Shown here: positions 62,401-64,000 of the stretch, piece after piece | Layout of the letters: each line of letters opens with the position of its first letter | Position numbering within the stretch: position 1 is the first letter of the stretch | From: Salibacterium salarium | GTDB lineage: Bacteria > Bacillota > Bacilli > Bacillales > Marinococcaceae | Direction of reading: 5' to 3' | NCBI RefSeq assembly: GCF_030813635.1 | Contig: NZ_JAUSUM010000003.1 | Location: 248,001-312,000, forward strand | DNA length: 64,000 nucleotides | Program-made: the position numbers and the translations under genes | The notes under the pieces: model-generated | Told to the model about the DNA's origin: nothing | Databases searched by the model: none | What the model saw: only the letters and a program-made list of their open reading frames with translations

Positions 62401-63237
62401 AATATAGTCTTTAGAAGTTAATTCTTCTTCACCATTCTCATCCACTGCCGTTACACGGAGCCCTTTTGTATCCAACTCCTCTTCCACTAAATATTCCGTT
62501 TTCATATCACTAGAATCTACCTGCAATTCTTTCATATCTTTTTGTTCTTCCACTTCAAGTGACACATTGCTATACGTCACTTCGGTATTTCTCGAAGTAA
62601 AAAGTCCAGCGTATTCCACTTCTCCTTCAAAATCCTCTATAACTTGTGTTTCGTCTCCAACAGAAACCCTGTATAGACCACCATTTTTCTCCAGTTTTAA
62701 CTTAAATTTTTCATCCGGAGCAGGGGTATTTGCCTCATCAAATTCATATCCTTCTTTTACAACACTGTCTAAATCATTTTGATTATAAAAACCTTTCATT
62801 GATTGATCTAGAGCACCTGCCGCAATATAATCACCTGTAAAGTCACCAATGTTCTCGTTATCCAAAACATTGCTTCTCAACATGATGCCAAAACCGACTT
62901 GATCATTTGCTGTCCAGGAGCTCACTTCAGCTGTTGCCGTCATTTCAACATTAGCGTCCTTCGGTATATTTTTAAAATAATAAGCAATTCCTTCAGCATT
63001 ACTTTCAATTTTTCCCTTGTCATTAGAACTTCTCAAAGTTACTGTACTATCGTCCTCCTTTATTTCGAAATTTTCAGAATTAATACCGTCTTGTCCACCG
63101 TTATTTCCAAACACACTTCCCTGCCAATCACTTGTTATATCAATCATTTCCTCATGATTGTCAGCTAATGTTATGACAGGGGAAAATACTAAAAGAGTCG
63201 ACATTGATAAAGCAAATACCTGTTTCAAAGCTTCCAT
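59440..63237 (-). CDS. Secreted multidomain pectate lyase (PL9-type) with Ig-like repeats
   Basis: 1265 residues. Signal peptide to about residue 25 (FALSMSTLLVFSPVITLA). Order: a concanavalin-like module (about 35-230); four Ig-like repeats (about 235-555), each with a K/QTTYxxGxxLxxxGLxVxxxYxDG pattern; a second concanavalin-like module (about 565-775); a linker; and a C-terminal right-handed beta-helix (about 890-1250). The helix has IYVSPEGTGSGQGTEENP, DGFAAKLTSGEGNVF with the likely catalytic K1067, and DDGWDLYTKVGTGEIGSVLIEDS, as in PL9 lyases. It would cleave polygalacturonate by beta-elimination outside the cell. A cre site and a palindrome stand upstream. Confidence 0.85.
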   Translation of the reverse strand: MEALKQVFALSMSTLLVFSPVITLADNHEEMIDITSDWQGSVFGNNGGQDGINSENFEIKEDDSTVTLRSSNDKGKIESNAEGIAYYFKNIPKDANVEMTATAEVSSWTANDQVGFGIMLRSNVLDNENIGDFTGDYIAAGALDQSMKGFYNQNDLDSVVKEGYEFDEANTPAPDEKFKLKLEKNGGLYRVSVGDETQVIEDFEGEVEYAGLFTSRNTEVTYSNVSLEVEEQKDMKELQVDSSDMKTEYLVEEELDTKGLRVTAVDENGEEELTSKDYIVTGFDSSEPGTNTMYIHYNGVVEAVDLSINDLSVTDMEVQFLPAKTTYYPGDMFDYEGLTIMGEFNDGYQTRELSSDEYTIVIDGDEVKEGDTLEKPGMKDVTVVSKENSEVAANFQIEVVDAKITGLYIRQDPEKTTYFIGNELQLDGIVVYAEYSDGNEVRLIRDSYEVSPLDTSTEGEKQIEIAHKGEKAQVNVTVKEKEVTGLEVTNYPQTTYDIDEELNMDGLEVSEVYDNGDRQVLNENKYEVNAEQYDASSPGVTEISVHPKTESLDPASFKVTTRAAKDQEWNSRIFGQSVGEDTNTVNVNDEGTVDILAEGPSSGKITGDHDGITYYYTEIDAEQDNFELSADIHVNNYAKEPHDGQESFGIMARDAIGEPNESSVFASNVAAVGGYSGGTTAENGTQLFVRTGVESSDGSGSEGIQKTMLDSEKPNSENTYPETDYKLTLAKTNSGYTGKINDGEEELLYEPEILNVQDDKMYVGFYAARVAHIEVSNIDLNVTAAETDEPKVDPPTEPTEPSMEVLSLEKSSKTNDYEVMLRSNVDGTVNLKQGTEIIAKDNELEAGEITVVETPLEENESTNFTSVFLPDDTQTLTSYDQIITNFSVTNRTFDGDIYVSPEGTGSGQGTEENPVDLDTAVDYVSEGQTIIVTDGEYVRESKLEMKKYNDGTEDAMKILKAAPDATPVIDFDKQSEGVVLSGDYWHVEGIDFARSAGNTKGFVIGGDNNIVENSRFYEHGDTGLQISRTDSEEDDKSEWPSNNLVLNSTSFDNRDPSENNADGFAAKLTSGEGNVFRGTIAHNNIDDGWDLYTKVGTGEIGSVLIEDSIAYHNGFLTDGTQGSGDKNGFKLGGEGVNVPHVIRNSIAFDNGAVGFTSNSNPGVIAQNNVSFNNAGGNLDFSTYPDIDEAFELENFVSYQHDYQAEDVYPESLESETNYLYDGSSSVNSSGVELTEEDFASTNPDFPYKRDVDGDIVWGDFLEFKK

Positions 63238-63301
63238 GTATCATTCTCCTTTTTTTAGTATTTTTTAAATATTCCTCCTTTCCATTGAATTGATTAAAAA
63301 T

Positions 63302-63315
63302 TGTAAGCGCATTCA
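63302..63315. promoter_or_regulatory. cre site upstream of the pectate lyase gene
   Basis: TGTAAGCGCATTCA fits the cre consensus TGNAANCGNNNNCA at every defined position. It lies about 65 bases before the start codon, implying glucose repression through CcpA. Confidence 0.75.
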
Positions 63316-63421
63316 AAACCGATGTCAATTTAAGGTTATTTAAAAAAAAATATATAATCCTATGATTTTTCAAAAACACATCAATAGTCCTACTATAGAA
63401 AATAAAAACTTTACCATTCTT

Positions 63422-63435
63422 ATAAACCGGTTTAT
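63422..63435. promoter_or_regulatory. 14-base palindrome upstream of the pectate lyase gene
   Basis: ATAAACCGGTTTAT is a perfect palindrome with a central CCGG, the form of a LacI-family operator. It lies about 185 bases before the lyase start and does not match cre. No LacI-type gene lies in the window. Confidence 0.5.
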
Positions 63436-63535
63436 GGACTATTTTCTTCTTTTTTCCTGCGCTTTCTCTGCTTGTATTTTTTTATAAAATGGTAGAATAC
63501 TATCAACTTTTTTTCATTTTATTATTAATAAACAA

Positions 63536-63725
63536 AGAAGGAGCTGTATCAAAAGGTACAGCTCCATTCTATAATAAAGAGAATTTAACCACGGGCAGAA
63601 GCGGAAGGCGGCGACTCCTGCGGGAATGAGGCGCTGCCCGCGGAAAGCGTCCGCCTGCAGCGCAAGCCCTAAATGTTAGTGAAGTATTTTTTGGCTAGTA
63701 GTAGACTTTTGATACAGCTCCTTCT
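63536..63725. repeat. Extragenic element bounded by a 20-base perfect inverted repeat
   Basis: The ends at 63536-63555 and 63706-63725 are exact inverted copies (AGAAGGAGCTGTATCAAAAG). The 190-base unit has no coding frame. Its core, 63592-63668, is GC-rich and resembles a dispersed Bacillaceae repeat (GCGGAAAGCGTCCGCC). The left end also forms a hairpin GGAGCTGTA / TACAGCTCC (63540-63565) that could terminate the leftward gene at its right. MITE-like or REP-like; no target-site duplication was identified. Confidence 0.65.
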
Positions 63726-63739
63726 GTTACATTAACTAT

Positions 63740-64000
63740 TTAATTATCAATGATTAACGGAACGTGAACAAATCCTTCATCGGTGTGCTGAATAAGACCT
63801 TTATCAGACAATCTCAATTCCGGAATAACTACCAATGCCAGTAAAGAAAGCGTCATAAATGCGTAATTCATCGTACATCCTGCAGAAACAAGCGCTTGAC
63901 TAATGGCCCGCGACTGTTCGGCCACTTTCTCGAATGGTTCTGGAGACATGAGGCCTGCAACAGGCAGTGGCTGAGTGACCTTACCTTCCTCTGTCACAAC
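63740..64000 (-). CDS. ade: Second adenine deaminase, C-terminal part (5' end outside window)
   Basis: The last 86 residues of a leftward frame that enters from the right edge. It reads TEEGKVTQPLPVAGLMS, then AGCTMNYAFMTLSLLALVVIPELRLSDKGLI, matching the end of AdeC-family adenine deaminases more closely than the complete copy at 37326-39098 does. The two are clearly paralogs, not a duplication of identical sequence. Catalytic residues lie outside the window. The hairpin in the element downstream may end its transcript. Confidence 0.8.
   Translation of the reverse strand, partial: VVTEEGKVTQPLPVAGLMSPEPFEKVAEQSRAISQALVSAGCTMNYAFMTLSLLALVVIPELRLSDKGLIQHTDEGFVHVPLIIDN

Noticed and set aside
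63592-63668. Structured RNA gene in the GC-rich core
   Set aside because: The composition is explained by a dispersed extragenic repeat; no tRNA, 6S, SRP or other known RNA motif is present.

Overview
The window reads as chromosomal DNA of a low-GC, Gram-positive, probably salt-tolerant member of the Bacillaceae (Halobacillus/Virgibacillus-like; this placement is inference). Signs are AAGGAGG-type ribosome sites, frequent TTG/GTG starts, hairpin-plus-U terminators, a comQXPA pheromone locus, a YjcZ-type small protein, HBsu, a BCCT osmolyte carrier beside a GbsR-type regulator, and menaquinone genes of the futalosine route. I saw no rRNA, tRNA, CRISPR array, phage gene or transposase.

Layout. 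1-1690: end of trhO, then a ywnA-ywnB-like redox pair in which both genes carry the same TGTAAC-N7-GTTACA operator, then a GC-rich extragenic repeat. 2331-6705: complete quorum-sensing locus comQ-comX-comP-comA; comP begins at a run of nine T that puts its natural-looking N-terminus out of frame. 6726-19857: exopolysaccharide region. A forward operon encodes a lipoprotein glycoside hydrolase, a membrane HEAT protein, a BcsA-like family-2 glycosyltransferase, a pseudo-receiver protein, a nucleotide-sugar dehydrogenase, GlmS, a 57-residue protein, a GlmU without its acetyltransferase domain, and a secreted TIM-barrel-like protein. A two-domain relative of that last protein is encoded divergently at the other end. 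The enzymes predict supply of UDP-GlcNAc and its uronic acid to a membrane synthase.

20333-26833: housekeeping and stress genes (LysE exporter, SIMPL protein, GGCT-fold protein, catalase with a PerR-type box, HU, aldo/keto reductase, YjcZ protein, M15 peptidase). 27037-31293: osmolyte cassette (TetR, BCCT carrier, creatinase-like M24 enzyme, GbsR-type regulator). 31396-43141: orphan 7TM-type histidine kinase, TetR-MFS efflux pair, SDR, purine salvage pair (NCS2 permease, adenine deaminase), diguanylate cyclase, MoaB and a zinc-ribbon mini-protein. 43324-45778: membrane-anchored alpha/beta hydrolase and mqnB-mqnD.

45891-63237: a reverse-strand carbohydrate cluster of the yes type: a 1265-residue secreted PL9-type pectate lyase, ABC importer, DUF624 (YesL) protein, YesMN-like two-component system, three Gfo/Idh/MocA dehydrogenases, a BASS-family carrier and a MATE-like exporter, with cre sites before the lyase and the solute-binding protein. 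The window closes with an inverted-repeat-bounded extragenic element (63536-63725) and the C-terminus of a second adenine deaminase.
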